Source: Clostridiales bacterium
Lineage (GTDB): Bacteria > Bacillota > Clostridia > Christensenellales > Aristaeellaceae
Direction of reading: 5' to 3'
Assembly (NCBI GenBank): GCA_012523405.1
Contig: JAAYIN010000003.1
Coordinates: forward strand, 1-64,000
DNA: 64,000 nucleotides
The position numbers were made by a program, and so were the translations under genes. This document shows, one piece after another, positions 35,294 through 44,967 of this stretch; position 1 is the first letter of the stretch, and each line of letters begins with the position of its first letter. The notes below the pieces were generated by a model. That model was not told the DNA's origin. It did no database searches and saw only the letters and a list, made by a program, of their open reading frames with translations.

Positions 35294-36921
35294 TGCACCT
35301 CCTTATCACATTGCTTTAGCACCACTGCTTCCCAAGGCATCAGTTCCCCATGAAATTCATTGCGCCCTGTGTTTGATATGGCAATATCTCCTCGATAATT
35401 CACCTTTTTATTCTCATCAGAGAAATTGAGAATGATGATATACTGCTCATTATTCTGCTTTCTAGCATACGCGATGACATGTCTATCAGAGTACAATGGC
35501 GTAAAAACTCCATATCGTAATGTGTCACTGGATGATCTAAGCGCTATGAGCTGCTTGTAGTAGGAAAGTATCGATTCAGGTTGTTGTTTTTGATCAGCAT
35601 AATTGATCGTATGATAATTTTGATTGATACCAAGCCAAGGCATCCCTATTGTGAAGCCTGCGCCTAGTTTTGCTGACCATTGCATAGGCGTTCTGGCGTT
35701 GTCTCTTGAGGAGCTTTTGATAATCTTCCAACGAAATGATGCAGGCAGGAAAAATTTGCCCATGAGGTTATAGATATTGTGACTTTCTACATCATTGAGC
35801 TGAGACATACCTGTGAAATCAAAGTTGGTCATGCCGATTTCTTGTCCTTGATAGACAAATGGTGTACCTCGGAGTGTAAATTGCATTGTTCCAAGTAATT
35901 TTGCGCTGCGTTCATGATACCTTACGTCATCACCAAAGTGTGAAACAATGCGCGGCTGATCATGATTCTCCAGATAGATTGCATTCCATGAAAGCCCCTG
36001 CTGCCATTTGGTGAGGACATCAAGTAGTTTATTCGCCTTGAACTTCTTTGGAAAATATCTTGATATTCGGCGATCAACCTCCAAGTGATCAAAGTAGAAC
36101 ACCATATCAAGCTCTTCTCGCTCGGGTTCACACAGCTCCTTGGCATCTTCCAAATCAACCATAACGGTTTCCCCTACCGTAAAACAATCATACTTGCTTA
36201 GCACATCATGCCGAAGCTCACGTAAAATCTCATGATTGCCCTCTTGCGAGCGATAATGCTCCAGTCCCTGCAATATTATTGCACGTTTTCCGTCGTCCAG
36301 CGTGGTCTTGTATATGACATTGATGACATCACAGCGAAAACCGGAGGCCCCGCGATCCAGCCAAAATCGCAATATGTCTTTCACTTCTCTGATGACCTTT
36401 GGGTTGCGGAAATTCAGATCAGGCTGCTTTTTATCGAATAGATGCAGGTAATACTCTCCGCTCTGCTCGTCATACTCCCATACATTTCCCATGAAAAAAG
36501 AAGTCCAATTGTTTGGAGGCCGTCCGTTTTTCTTTCCTTCGCGCCAGATATAATAGTCACGATAGGGGCTGTCTTTTTTCCGGCTTTCACTAAACCAGCG
36601 GTGTTCATCAGATGTATGATTGATCACCAAATCCATAATGATCTTGATATCACGCTTTTCCGCTTCTGCAAAGAGCCTATCCATATCCTCAAGTGTACCA
36701 AATTTGGGGTTGATGTCCATATAGTCGCTGATATCGTAACCGTTGTCAGCATCAGGCGAAGCATAGACCGGTGATAGCCAAATGATACCTACTCCTAGAT
36801 CTTTAAGCTCGTCAAGTCTTGAAATAATGCCTGGGATATCACCAATTCCATCGCCATTTGAATCCTGAAAGCTCCTTGGATAAATTTGGTAGACAACTCG
36901 TTCCTTCCACCATTGTTTCAT
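35290..36921 (-). CDS. Alpha-glucosidase / oligo-1,6-glucosidase, GH13
   Basis: This 543-residue cytosolic GH13 enzyme is of the oligo-1,6-glucosidase group (GH13 subfamily 31-like). Conserved regions are DLVINHTSDEHRWF, GFRCDVINVI (nucleophile Asp), FTVGETVM (acid/base Glu) and YLENHDQPRIVSHF (stabiliser). QDSNGDGIGDIPGI near the N-terminus is the calcium-site loop. It is first in the operon with alpha-galactosidase and a GPH symporter, which points to use of alpha-1,6-linked oligosaccharides. Trehalose-6-phosphate or sucrose cleavage cannot be excluded from motifs alone. Confidence 0.92.
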   Translation of the reverse strand: MKQWWKERVVYQIYPRSFQDSNGDGIGDIPGIISRLDELKDLGVGIIWLSPVYASPDADNGYDISDYMDINPKFGTLEDMDRLFAEAEKRDIKIIMDLVINHTSDEHRWFSESRKKDSPYRDYYIWREGKKNGRPPNNWTSFFMGNVWEYDEQSGEYYLHLFDKKQPDLNFRNPKVIREVKDILRFWLDRGASGFRCDVINVIYKTTLDDGKRAIILQGLEHYRSQEGNHEILRELRHDVLSKYDCFTVGETVMVDLEDAKELCEPEREELDMVFYFDHLEVDRRISRYFPKKFKANKLLDVLTKWQQGLSWNAIYLENHDQPRIVSHFGDDVRYHERSAKLLGTMQFTLRGTPFVYQGQEIGMTNFDFTGMSQLNDVESHNIYNLMGKFFLPASFRWKIIKSSSRDNARTPMQWSAKLGAGFTIGMPWLGINQNYHTINYADQKQQPESILSYYKQLIALRSSSDTLRYGVFTPLYSDRHVIAYARKQNNEQYIIILNFSDENKKVNYRGDIAISNTGRNEFHGELMPWEAVVLKQCDKEVQ

Positions 36922-37417
36922 CTCTCGTGCCTCCTATATATTGGTTTGACAGCATTCGTATGAAGCCTATCATTTGTGTGTCATAGTTGATATGTACGAC
37001 GCCAAAATGCGAGCTCCCTGAGGTTACTCAAAGATTTTGCATAAATATAACAGCGATATCAAATGGTCAATCCTCCATCTTCAATCCGTTTATGATCCTG
37101 TCGATTCATTGATTATATAAACATTATTATAGCACAAACAAGCTATTGCAACTACCTAAGCAACCATAAAACAGGATATTTGACTACCTTATGATTTAGA
37201 ACGATGGTTTTATCTTGCAAATAACGAAAGAATCAGCTTACATCTTGCTTGATATGCCAAATGAGAATGAATACAATGATCTGTATGTGATTAAATGATT
37301 TTGAGGATAGCGCAGTTAGCGGTCTTATGATATGCTAGTGATGTTCACAAAGCAAAAGCAATTCAATTCTGAGCGGGCAGTAACCCTTCCCCGCTCTAGC
37401 AACAAGGAGTTATCATC
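36922..37417. other. Divergent regulatory region GH13 operon / DUF1861 operon
   Basis: These 496 bases have no recognisable gene. They hold the GH13 promoter (37042-37070) and presumably the promoter for the gene at 37418, for which only a poor candidate is visible (TTGAGG near 37302, TATGAT about 19 bases on). Confidence 0.5.
37042..37070 (-). promoter_or_regulatory. Promoter of the alpha-galactoside operon with cre-like spacer
   Basis: Minus-strand TTGACC (37065-37070), 17 bases, TATTTA (37042-37047). The spacer reads TGATATCGCTGTTA (37048-37061), which matches 12 of 14 positions of the CcpA cre consensus. Carbon catabolite repression is therefore possible but unproven. Confidence 0.5.
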
Positions 37418-38326
37418 ATGAATACTGATTCTGGTATCCTTATCTTCCATGGTGTGGACGAATATGATGTCTATAACACATCCATTCCTTTTGAGTACGG
37501 TGGTAACACATACCTATTCGGCCGCGTAGAAAAACGCGAAGAATGGGCTACTTCCCATGTACGCCTTTTCCAGCGTGTTAACAAGGATGAGTACAAACTC
37601 GTACAAGGCAGCATGATCTATCCGCTTGAAGATCCATGCGTTGCTTATGTTTGCGGAGAATACGTGCTTTGCGGTACACATGTCCAAAAAATCAATGGTA
37701 CGGTCAGCATTTACTATGCTTATTTCTATCGTGGCAGTGATCCTTTGAATCTCAAATATTTCACCACAGGTCCTGCAAATATGAAGGATATTCGTCTGGT
37801 TCAAATGCGTGATGGACGAATCGGTGTCTTCTCGCGTCCAAGAGGACCTGAAATCGAGGCACTACATGGCTCTGGTTCTATTGTGGGCTTCACTACAATT
37901 GCATCCCTTGATGAGCTCACTCCGGATATCATTGCGCATGCAAAGAAAATTGATGGTCTTTTTGACAATGGCGAATGGGGCGGCAGCAATCAAGCCTACA
38001 TGCTTTTGGATGACACTATCGGCATCATTGGTCATAAATCGCGCGAAGAAGTAGATCAAGATGGCATCGCGCAAAAAATCTATGATAATATTGCCTTCCG
38101 TTTTTGTCCCAAGACACATACTTTATTAGGCCTGAAAACCATCGCTACAAGGAGTTCTTTTTTGCCGGCTCCATGCAAAGTGCCTGATTTGAAGTCTTGC
38201 GCTTTTGCCAGCGGTATTGTGACACGTGAGGACGGCATGGTAGACCTATACAGCGGAATTGGCGATGTATGCGAAGGGCGAGTCGCAATCACTAACCCCT
38301 TTGGCATGGGGTGGATAGAGCAATGA
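37418..38326 (+). CDS. DUF1861-family beta-propeller protein
   Basis: This 302-residue protein has repeated strand-turn blocks (GNTYLFGRVEKREEW, VRLVQMRDGRIGVFSRPRG and SNQAYMLLDDTIGIIGH) that fit the DUF1861 family. That family is predicted to fold as a five-bladed propeller related to GH130 mannoside phosphorylases and GH43/GH68-type enzymes. No catalytic activity has been proven to my knowledge, and there is no signal peptide. It overlaps the HD-domain gene by ATGA, so the two form a pair. Its place beside glycosidase operons suggests a role with intracellular sugars. Confidence 0.8.
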   Translation: MNTDSGILIFHGVDEYDVYNTSIPFEYGGNTYLFGRVEKREEWATSHVRLFQRVNKDEYKLVQGSMIYPLEDPCVAYVCGEYVLCGTHVQKINGTVSIYYAYFYRGSDPLNLKYFTTGPANMKDIRLVQMRDGRIGVFSRPRGPEIEALHGSGSIVGFTTIASLDELTPDIIAHAKKIDGLFDNGEWGGSNQAYMLLDDTIGIIGHKSREEVDQDGIAQKIYDNIAFRFCPKTHTLLGLKTIATRSSFLPAPCKVPDLKSCAFASGIVTREDGMVDLYSGIGDVCEGRVAITNPFGMGWIEQ

Positions 38327-38943
38327 GCAAGCCCGATGCAGAGCTTACGAAATATATCGGAGAGACGATTCTTCCGCAATATAATACCTTTGATAAGGCA
38401 CATGATATCAATCATGCTATACAAGTGATTCAAGACAGTATCCAAATAGCCGCTGACTATGACGTGGACTGCAATATGGTCTATGCGATTGCGGCTTATC
38501 ATGATTTGGGACTATCTCTTGGGCGGCGGGATCATGAGAAGCGGTCTGGTGAAATATTACAATCAGACACTGCTTTAAAACAATGGTTCTCTGCAGAGCA
38601 GATCAATATCATGAAAGAAGCAGTCGAGGATCACCGAGCTTCCAACGATTGGGAACCTCGCACAATCTATGGGAAGATCGTTTCTGAAGCCGATAGAAAT
38701 GTATCCTACCATACGGTTCTTATGCGCACCATTCAATATAGTTTGGCGCACTATCCCGACTACACAGCCAAGCAACACTACGATAGAACCTATGAACACA
38801 TACAAGAAAAGTATGGGGACAATGGTTATCTGAAACTATGGCTGCAAACGAAGAAAAACAGTCAAGGTTTAGCAGAAATTCGCAGCAAGTTGCGTGATAT
38901 TGACGAATTTTTCGTGGACTTTCATAAGTACTATCAAAGCTGA
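38323..38943 (+). CDS. HD-domain phosphohydrolase
   Basis: This small HD-superfamily protein has 206 residues. Metal ligands are visible as His31 (DINHAIQV), His60-Asp61 (AAYHDLGLSLG), the Asp-His at 103-104 (VEDHRASND) and Asp124 (SEADRN). Such proteins hydrolyse phosphate mono- or diesters of nucleotides or sugars. The substrate is unknown. The start ATG 38323 overlaps the DUF1861 stop (ATGA). A GTG at 38311 is possible but has no better ribosome site. A convergent terminator region follows. Confidence 0.85.
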   Translation: MSKPDAELTKYIGETILPQYNTFDKAHDINHAIQVIQDSIQIAADYDVDCNMVYAIAAYHDLGLSLGRRDHEKRSGEILQSDTALKQWFSAEQINIMKEAVEDHRASNDWEPRTIYGKIVSEADRNVSYHTVLMRTIQYSLAHYPDYTAKQHYDRTYEHIQEKYGDNGYLKLWLQTKKNSQGLAEIRSKLRDIDEFFVDFHKYYQS

Positions 38944-38968
38944 TATACAACTCAAATACTTAAAAAAC

Positions 38969-39020
38969 AGGCATCGACTTGTACATCATTCGTAGCGATT
39001 GCTGCGTTTATGAGTACAGA
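38969..39020 (-). terminator. Terminator of the isomerase-propeller gene
   Basis: On the minus strand an imperfect stem (GCATCG...CGATGC with inner TGTAC...GTACA) is followed by six T. It lies between the convergent genes ending at 38943 and 39047. Confidence 0.6.
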
Positions 39021-39046
39021 CCGATGCTTGCTTTTCAGAACTAGTG

Positions 39047-40693
39047 TTACTTATGATTGAGGCGATATTGTACAAAGGCTATATGACGATTGTCTTGATT
39101 CCATGAATTCACATTGATCGTGCCTTGACCGCCAAACAAATCAAGTAATTTCCTTTGGTTGTTACCGTTCGCGTCCATTATCCACAGTGAAACTTGCATA
39201 TTAGGCAGGTGTTCTGCTGGATCTAGCTCGCCTTTACGGTAAGAAATATAGACAACCTGTTTGCCATCTGGTGACACATGTCCAAACCAGTTGTTTGCAT
39301 TTGAGGTGGTCATCTGTTTTTGCTCGGTTCCATCACATGCCACTTGATGAATCTGCATCAAACCAGAGCGCGTACTGTTAAACCAAATGGATTTTCCATC
39401 AGGTGCATATTCGGCGCCATCATTATAGCCAATGCCATCCGTTATGCGTATTTCATCTCCGCCGTGGATTGATGCGGTGTATATATCCACTTTCATCTCA
39501 TCGTCAACTGAGCGAAACGCGCAGTACGATAACTCATTGCCATCTGGAGACCATCCATGCAAGTAACTATGCGGCTCATTAACCACACAAATAGGCTCGC
39601 CACCTGTGATTGGCAGCATATAAATCCTTGAGCCATCTGAATCGTTATTGCTAAAGGCTATGAATTTTTCGTCAGGTGATATTACGTGGTCGTTATTGCA
39701 TTGATCGCAGGTCCCAGTATCAATTTGCATTACCGCCGCGCTTTTGCAGTCCATCCGGTATAGATGCCCTTCTCCGTTAAAAATCATATCCCCATTGCGA
39801 AGCCAGTTAGGTGCCTCAATAATCCCTTGCGTTTGGTATACAATCTTAACCTCACCTGTTTGTGTGTCCAATATGCAAAGCTCGCTGTCTGTGTATTCGC
39901 GCGTGTTCGTCAAGCTGGAAATCCTTTGATAAACTAATGCCAAATCATCAAGGATATCACCATCGCTCATATCCTGATCAACGATTTGTGAGATTCCTTG
40001 GGCTCTGGCAAACTGAAAACAAGCGGTCAGCGGGATGATCCCATCTCCAATGACTGCATTGCATTGGGTTTCTGAGTATTGCGTATGATCGCCGCGAACG
40101 TCCTTATAATGAATGGAATGAATGATGTCTTTATTTCGCCACAGAAAGCTTTCGACATCTTCCCCTGCATAGGCTAGCCAACCGACGTCAATCTGCATAC
40201 CAACATGATCCCCGCTATTGCGAGCCAACCATTCATAAGCAGAAATGCCGTCGATATGCTTGAGTAATTCGGCGGATCCGTTATGTATAAGAAGTCGAGC
40301 GCCAACGCTGCATAATGCATCTGCGACGGCAGAAAGGATGCTGGCTTCTTGTTCATACTCCCCTTTGGTTTCATAGTCTGGGCAGGGAACAACGACATCC
40401 GTTAGCTTGTATTGGCATACTAAATCAGATAATCTTGGCAGCACAGATAAGAGGTTTTTAGCAAAGACATGGCAGGAAAATACGCCAAGCTTGTGTTTTT
40501 CAAGCGCTGGCATAAATGTCTTCAGTTCTTCCTCGCTCCAGATGATTTTTTCAAACCCATCCATTTCACCAAAAGCAACACATGGCTCTACGTGACGATA
40601 GCCGCTTTTGTGTAGATGTTGAAAAAGTTTATCCTGCTGGTTTTTGCTTTGCTCAGCAACACCGAATAGTTGAACTCCAAAGCGCATCTTCAT
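39047..40693 (-). CDS. Sugar isomerase/epimerase-like domain fused to TolB-type propeller
   Basis: This 548-residue protein is built from two known folds. Residues 1-270 are a xylose-isomerase-like TIM barrel (FGVQLFGVAEQ, GVFSCHVFAKNL, LLIHNGSAELLKHIDG, GMQIDVGWLAYAGEDVE, IHYKDVRGDHTQ). Residues 285-548 carry TolB/PD40 propeller repeats (SPDGNELSYCAF, APDGKSIWFNSTRSG, SPDGKQVVYISY). The usual glutamate near the barrel end (E-x-D) appears as VDQDMSDGD, which may alter catalysis. There is no signal peptide, so the propeller is cytosolic. It has its own weak promoter and terminators on both sides. Function is unknown; processing of an oligo-sugar or its derivative is a guess. Confidence 0.8.
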   Translation of the reverse strand: MKMRFGVQLFGVAEQSKNQQDKLFQHLHKSGYRHVEPCVAFGEMDGFEKIIWSEEELKTFMPALEKHKLGVFSCHVFAKNLLSVLPRLSDLVCQYKLTDVVVPCPDYETKGEYEQEASILSAVADALCSVGARLLIHNGSAELLKHIDGISAYEWLARNSGDHVGMQIDVGWLAYAGEDVESFLWRNKDIIHSIHYKDVRGDHTQYSETQCNAVIGDGIIPLTACFQFARAQGISQIVDQDMSDGDILDDLALVYQRISSLTNTREYTDSELCILDTQTGEVKIVYQTQGIIEAPNWLRNGDMIFNGEGHLYRMDCKSAAVMQIDTGTCDQCNNDHVISPDEKFIAFSNNDSDGSRIYMLPITGGEPICVVNEPHSYLHGWSPDGNELSYCAFRSVDDEMKVDIYTASIHGGDEIRITDGIGYNDGAEYAPDGKSIWFNSTRSGLMQIHQVACDGTEQKQMTTSNANNWFGHVSPDGKQVVYISYRKGELDPAEHLPNMQVSLWIMDANGNNQRKLLDLFGGQGTINVNSWNQDNRHIAFVQYRLNHK

Positions 40694-40728
40694 TTACCCC
40701 CATTATTCGTTTGATATCGTCTAATCAT

Positions 40729-40755
40729 GGTATAGTGAATGGTCTTAGCTGTCAA
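40729..40755 (-). promoter_or_regulatory. Candidate promoter of the isomerase-propeller gene
   Basis: A perfect TTGACA (40750-40755) precedes TATACC (40729-40734) on the minus strand, but the spacer is only 15 bases. Confidence 0.4.
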
Positions 40756-40802
40756 GCTTGAAATTCAATTTGGCATGTCCGGTTTACCGCGATATTTTAA
40801 TA

Positions 40803-40838
40803 GAACCCTGATACCGCAACAAAACGGTATCAGGGTTC
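40803..40838 (-). terminator. Terminator after the GH65 gene
   Basis: A perfect 14-bp stem (40803-40816 with 40825-40838) lies 57 bases past the GH65 stop. The T tract is interrupted (TTCTATT). Confidence 0.7.
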
Positions 40839-40894
40839 TTGATTTGCTGTTTTATCCTAGCTGCGTCATCAAAACGATATATAACGATGAGCAA

Positions 40895-43174
40895 TTAGAG
40901 TGATTTCTTCACGATGGCCTTTGGCTTTTCATTTGAAAGAATAAATTTCTCGTCTTCAAGCATAACCATGTATTTCCCATCACCACAAATGAGCTCAGTA
41001 CTTAATTCGCCATTGCGGTATTGGATCTGGAATACAGCCCCACGAAAGTAAAACTTTGTACTGAACCCCTGCCACTGCTTTGGCAATCGCGGTGAAATGC
41101 ATAGCGTATCGCCGTTGACAGAAATCCCCATAAAGCCATAGAACACAATCTGCCATGTGCCGCCGAAGTTCGCATAGTGAATGCCGCTCACGGTGTTCAT
41201 TTGCCTGTCTTCTACATCCAGCAATACAGATTTCTCGAAGTAATCATAGGCCTCCGTCATTAATCCAAGCCTTGCAGCCATCAGTCCGTGGGGTGAATAG
41301 CTTAGGGAGCTATCATGCGCTGTACGGGGCTCATAATACTCATAGGCTGTCTTCTTCTGCTGATCGGTGAAATTATGCGGAAATAGGTTCATCAGCAGCA
41401 CAACATCCGCTTGCTTGGTGATCTGATATAAGGGAAGGGCTTCGTATGGCATGACAGAGTCGATCAGCCGCTTTCCGCCCGTGTCTATTTTTGTCAGATC
41501 AAGCGGTCGTCTCTCTCTGTAGCGATTGTCCTCTAGGATGAGCATCCCATCCTCGGTTGCGGGAATCACCAGATTATTTGCAATTTCCTGCATCAATTCC
41601 GCTTCCTTGCTGATGAGTCCCAAGCTGTCTGCTAGGCGTTGTGATTGCTCAGCATCACGCTGCTTGAGTATCCCCCATGCCCACGCAACTGAGCGCAGGT
41701 TGTAGGCTGCAAGGTAGTTTGTATAGGCACTGTCGTCCACATAGACATCGTATTCATTCGGTCCGCGCACGGAACGTATATGATACTTTCCATCCGCTGG
41801 ATCAGCGTCACAACGGCTCACCCAGAAACGTGCGGTTTGAACCAGTATTTCAAAGGCGCCATTTTGCAGGAAATCAGCATCTTGGCTTAGCTCAACATAT
41901 TGGCGAATCGCAAACGCAATGTCTGCCGTGATATGAATTGCGTAGTATGCGCCGCCTTCAACGATTGTTTGTTCTTTGCCTTTTTCGCTGACTTGCCATG
42001 GGTACAGTGCGCCCTTGAACCATAGTTCTTTTGCACGCTCGATTGCTGCAGGTAATGTGTGGTAGCGGAAGCGCAGCATTCGATGTGCGGACTTAGGATC
42101 ACTCCAATAGAAGAAGGGCAACTGGAAGATTTCATTGTCCCAAAAGACGCAGCCTTCATACATTTCGCCGCTCAGTCCCCTTGCGCCGATGCTCACGCGT
42201 TCGGTATGCTGCGGGCTGACTGCCATGAGCTCAAATAGATTATAGCGCAATGCGCCTTGATCGCGCTCGGGTGCAAGCAGTTGAATATCAGCCGTGTTCC
42301 AGCGTTTGAGCCAGCAGGAAGCATGTTTTTCAAACGCTTCATCATATGTGGTAGCAGCGTCTAAAAAGGCGGCCTGTGCCTGTTCTTGACGCGCATCCAT
42401 TCTGGGTGCGTAGACATGAACCGCTTTTTCAAGCACGAAAGGAGCATTTACGGCAAGGGTTGTTTCGAAAACGGAACCACATTCCCGATCACCCGTATAG
42501 GGTGAGGAGGTTACTGCTTCATATCCTGAATAAGCCTTCACTTTTTGCGCAATGCAAAGCACGGTGTCATCCGCATCGTCCAGCTGAATCTGCATCTGGT
42601 TATCGCGCAGCGTACGGCTTGCGATATGATCTCGCCCCGGTTGAATGGGCCAAGGCTCTTTGCTTGCCCAGTTTAGGTTGGTGACATTGCTATCCATCAG
42701 GCTTTGGACCTTGAGCGTCGCACTGCTGTCCAGCGCCACCACCGTCAGCCTTTGCCAGATTTCCTGCACCTGATCCATGCGTGCAAAGCGTTCAAAAACC
42801 AGTGCAAACCGTGCGCTCGTTTTGCTTGTCCAGACATACTTCCTTGTATATACGCCATTTTGCAGGTTGAGTTCTTGGCTGAAATCTTGGATGTGATCAA
42901 GTGCTACCTTTTCCCCATCCAGAATAATTCGCAGCCTCAAGACCTGCGGGATATTGCATAGCTCTCGGCTGGGACCACTGACGACATCCACTTCGCCTTT
43001 GCCAAAGATACCAGCCATATACAGTCCGCCAAGTGCACCGATGCCTTGATCATCTTCCTCAAAAAAGCCGCGTATCCCGAAGTAGCCGTTACCAATGGTG
43101 AATAACGCATCTCGACTATAACGCCGCTGCTGATCAAGACCTTCACTTATGATGTTCCATTGTGTTATCTGCAT
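40895..43174 (-). CDS. Glycoside phosphorylase, family GH65
   Basis: This 759-residue cytosolic enzyme is of the maltose/kojibiose/nigerose/trehalose phosphorylase family, which splits alpha-glucosyl disaccharides with phosphate to give beta-glucose 1-phosphate. The N-terminal beta-sandwich starts with NIISEGLDQQRRYSRDALFT and contains GNGYFGIRG. The (alpha/alpha)6 barrel has VFWDNEIFQLPFFYW, and the catalytic glutamate lies in RGPNEYDVYVDDSAYTNYLA. It is the last gene of an importer operon, so the imported sugar is probably an alpha-linked glucobiose. Which linkage cannot be read from motifs alone. Confidence 0.93.
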   Translation of the reverse strand: MQITQWNIISEGLDQQRRYSRDALFTIGNGYFGIRGFFEEDDQGIGALGGLYMAGIFGKGEVDVVSGPSRELCNIPQVLRLRIILDGEKVALDHIQDFSQELNLQNGVYTRKYVWTSKTSARFALVFERFARMDQVQEIWQRLTVVALDSSATLKVQSLMDSNVTNLNWASKEPWPIQPGRDHIASRTLRDNQMQIQLDDADDTVLCIAQKVKAYSGYEAVTSSPYTGDRECGSVFETTLAVNAPFVLEKAVHVYAPRMDARQEQAQAAFLDAATTYDEAFEKHASCWLKRWNTADIQLLAPERDQGALRYNLFELMAVSPQHTERVSIGARGLSGEMYEGCVFWDNEIFQLPFFYWSDPKSAHRMLRFRYHTLPAAIERAKELWFKGALYPWQVSEKGKEQTIVEGGAYYAIHITADIAFAIRQYVELSQDADFLQNGAFEILVQTARFWVSRCDADPADGKYHIRSVRGPNEYDVYVDDSAYTNYLAAYNLRSVAWAWGILKQRDAEQSQRLADSLGLISKEAELMQEIANNLVIPATEDGMLILEDNRYRERRPLDLTKIDTGGKRLIDSVMPYEALPLYQITKQADVVLLMNLFPHNFTDQQKKTAYEYYEPRTAHDSSLSYSPHGLMAARLGLMTEAYDYFEKSVLLDVEDRQMNTVSGIHYANFGGTWQIVFYGFMGISVNGDTLCISPRLPKQWQGFSTKFYFRGAVFQIQYRNGELSTELICGDGKYMVMLEDEKFILSNEKPKAIVKKSL

Positions 43175-43186
43175 ATTAGCTGCTCC

Positions 43187-44005
43187 TTATTCTTTCATAC
43201 CTGAGGTTGCAACGCCTTGAATGAAATGCTTTTGCAGGAATAGGAATAGCACAAGCACAGGCAGTGTAATTACAACTACTCCGGCCATGGTGAGGTTTGT
43301 GCGGTTAAAATACGTGTCCTTGAGGGTGTTCAGCCCAACCACAAGCGTATAATGCTCTTCAGTAGTCGAGAATGTGGATGGAACTAGATAGGCGTTCCAC
43401 GACTGAGTAAAGTTGAAAATGATAATCGTCACGATGATGGATTTTGCCATCGGCAATGCAATGCGGAAGAACGTCCCTGCATGTCCCAGCCCATCAATGC
43501 GTGCTGCTTCAATCAAATCATCTGGCAGCGTCACAAAGAACTGCCTTGCCATGAAGATATAGAGCGAGTTCATGAGGAACGGCACGGTGAGTCCCGTAAT
43601 GGTGTTCACCCATTTGAGCTTCGCTACCGTGATATACAGCGGTGTGAGCAATACTTGGAAGGGAATCATCAGGGTGATGAGCACAATGGTGTACACGATC
43701 TTGCGCCCAGGGAAACGAAGCTTTGCCAGCGCATAGCCGCCAAGAAGACTCGTGGTCAGTTGACCTAGCAGCGTGAACACAGCCATCAAAACGGTATTGG
43801 ATAGCCAACGCCATACAGGGCGGGTGGTAAAAAGCTCCACGTAATAATCCAGCGTAAAATCCGTGATCGACGCTAGCGTATTGACCTTATCCAGCGGGAG
43901 CAGCGAGTTATAGATCGCATATCCCAATGGCAGACAGAAGATGAATGCCAGCAAGATCAGGAGCAAATAAAAGGCAGATTTCTTCGCAATTTTGAGTGGT
44001 TTCAT
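43187..44005 (-). CDS. Sugar ABC transporter permease (CUT1, MalG type)
   Basis: This 272-residue permease has six membrane helices and the ATPase-coupling loop LIEAARIDGLGHAGTFFRIALPM. It ends in KHFIQGVATSGMKE, typical of MalG-like proteins. GAAAGGAGC precedes ATG 44005. It lies 12 bases before the GH65 gene and 15 after the partner permease. No ATPase gene is in this operon. Confidence 0.92.
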   Translation of the reverse strand: MKPLKIAKKSAFYLLLILLAFIFCLPLGYAIYNSLLPLDKVNTLASITDFTLDYYVELFTTRPVWRWLSNTVLMAVFTLLGQLTTSLLGGYALAKLRFPGRKIVYTIVLITLMIPFQVLLTPLYITVAKLKWVNTITGLTVPFLMNSLYIFMARQFFVTLPDDLIEAARIDGLGHAGTFFRIALPMAKSIIVTIIIFNFTQSWNAYLVPSTFSTTEEHYTLVVGLNTLKDTYFNRTNLTMAGVVVITLPVLVLFLFLQKHFIQGVATSGMKE

Positions 44006-44020
44006 TGAAATGCTCCTTTC

Positions 44021-44944
44021 TTAGTCATCGGTATTGCCGGTCAGTTTTTTCTGGATAATCGTTACGATCAGAATCAGCACAAAGAGCGTAACCGCAATTG
44101 CGCTGCCGTAGCCCATCTTATAATAGCGGAAGGAGTTCATGTAGAAGTAGGTCAGCATGGTGCTGGTTGCACCTGCGGGTGAGCCGAGATTAGTGCCTGT
44201 GTTCACCGCTGCGATCTGATCAAACAACTGGAATGCTTGAATCGTCGCATAGGTAATCACGAGGAAGGTCGTGGGCTTTAGCATGGGCAGTACGATGAAA
44301 CGGAACTTCTGCCAGCCATTTGTTCCGTCAATATCCGCTGCTTCATAGACGCTCACAGGGATGTTTTGCAGCCCCGATAAGTAATACACCATGTAGAAAC
44401 CCACCAGCTGCCAAATGAACATGATTCCAATCATGGGCATGGCGAGGTTTACATTCGCGTTCCATGTCACATTGGGAAAACCAAATACCACAAACAGCCT
44501 TGATGCCATGCCGTTTTTGACAAAGAGGTTCATAAACACCGTCGCCACAGCAATTGGTGCGATGATATAGGGCAGATAATAGACCGTGCGGAATAATCCA
44601 CGCCCTCGGAACTTTTGGTTTACCGCATAGGCAAGCCCCAATGAAAGAGCTGTCAGCAAAGGCACGACAACCACAACAAATGACAGGGTGTTCCAGAGCG
44701 CACCTCGGTTAAAGCTGATGAAATTCTTATCCTGAAAGAGATTGATATAATTTTGTAGGCCCAAGAATTTGCTGCGGTCGGGAACAGCAAAATTATAGTC
44801 GAAAAAACTGATGTAAAATGCTTGTGCAAAGGGCACGAGAAAAAACAGAATCCAGCAGACTGCCGCGGGCAGGATAAATACTAGTCCTGTGAGATGCTCA
44901 TCCCGATTGGCTAAGCTTCTGGGTTTCACTGCATTCGCTCTCAT
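44021..44944 (-). CDS. Sugar ABC transporter permease (CUT1, MalF type)
   Basis: This permease of about 307 residues has six helices, with the FVLPAAVCWILFF-like first helix, SFFDYNFAVPDRSKFLGLQNY, and the coupling loop VYEAADIDGTNGWQKFRFIVLPM. I chose ATG 44944 because AAAGGAGG lies 7 bases upstream. The frame start at 44962 is a TTG that would include that site. It follows the binding-protein gene across a strong hairpin. Confidence 0.92.
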   Translation of the reverse strand: MRANAVKPRSLANRDEHLTGLVFILPAAVCWILFFLVPFAQAFYISFFDYNFAVPDRSKFLGLQNYINLFQDKNFISFNRGALWNTLSFVVVVVPLLTALSLGLAYAVNQKFRGRGLFRTVYYLPYIIAPIAVATVFMNLFVKNGMASRLFVVFGFPNVTWNANVNLAMPMIGIMFIWQLVGFYMVYYLSGLQNIPVSVYEAADIDGTNGWQKFRFIVLPMLKPTTFLVITYATIQAFQLFDQIAAVNTGTNLGSPAGATSTMLTYFYMNSFRYYKMGYGSAIAVTLFVLILIVTIIQKKLTGNTDD

Positions 44945-44967
44945 AGCGGGGCCTCCTTTCAATACAG

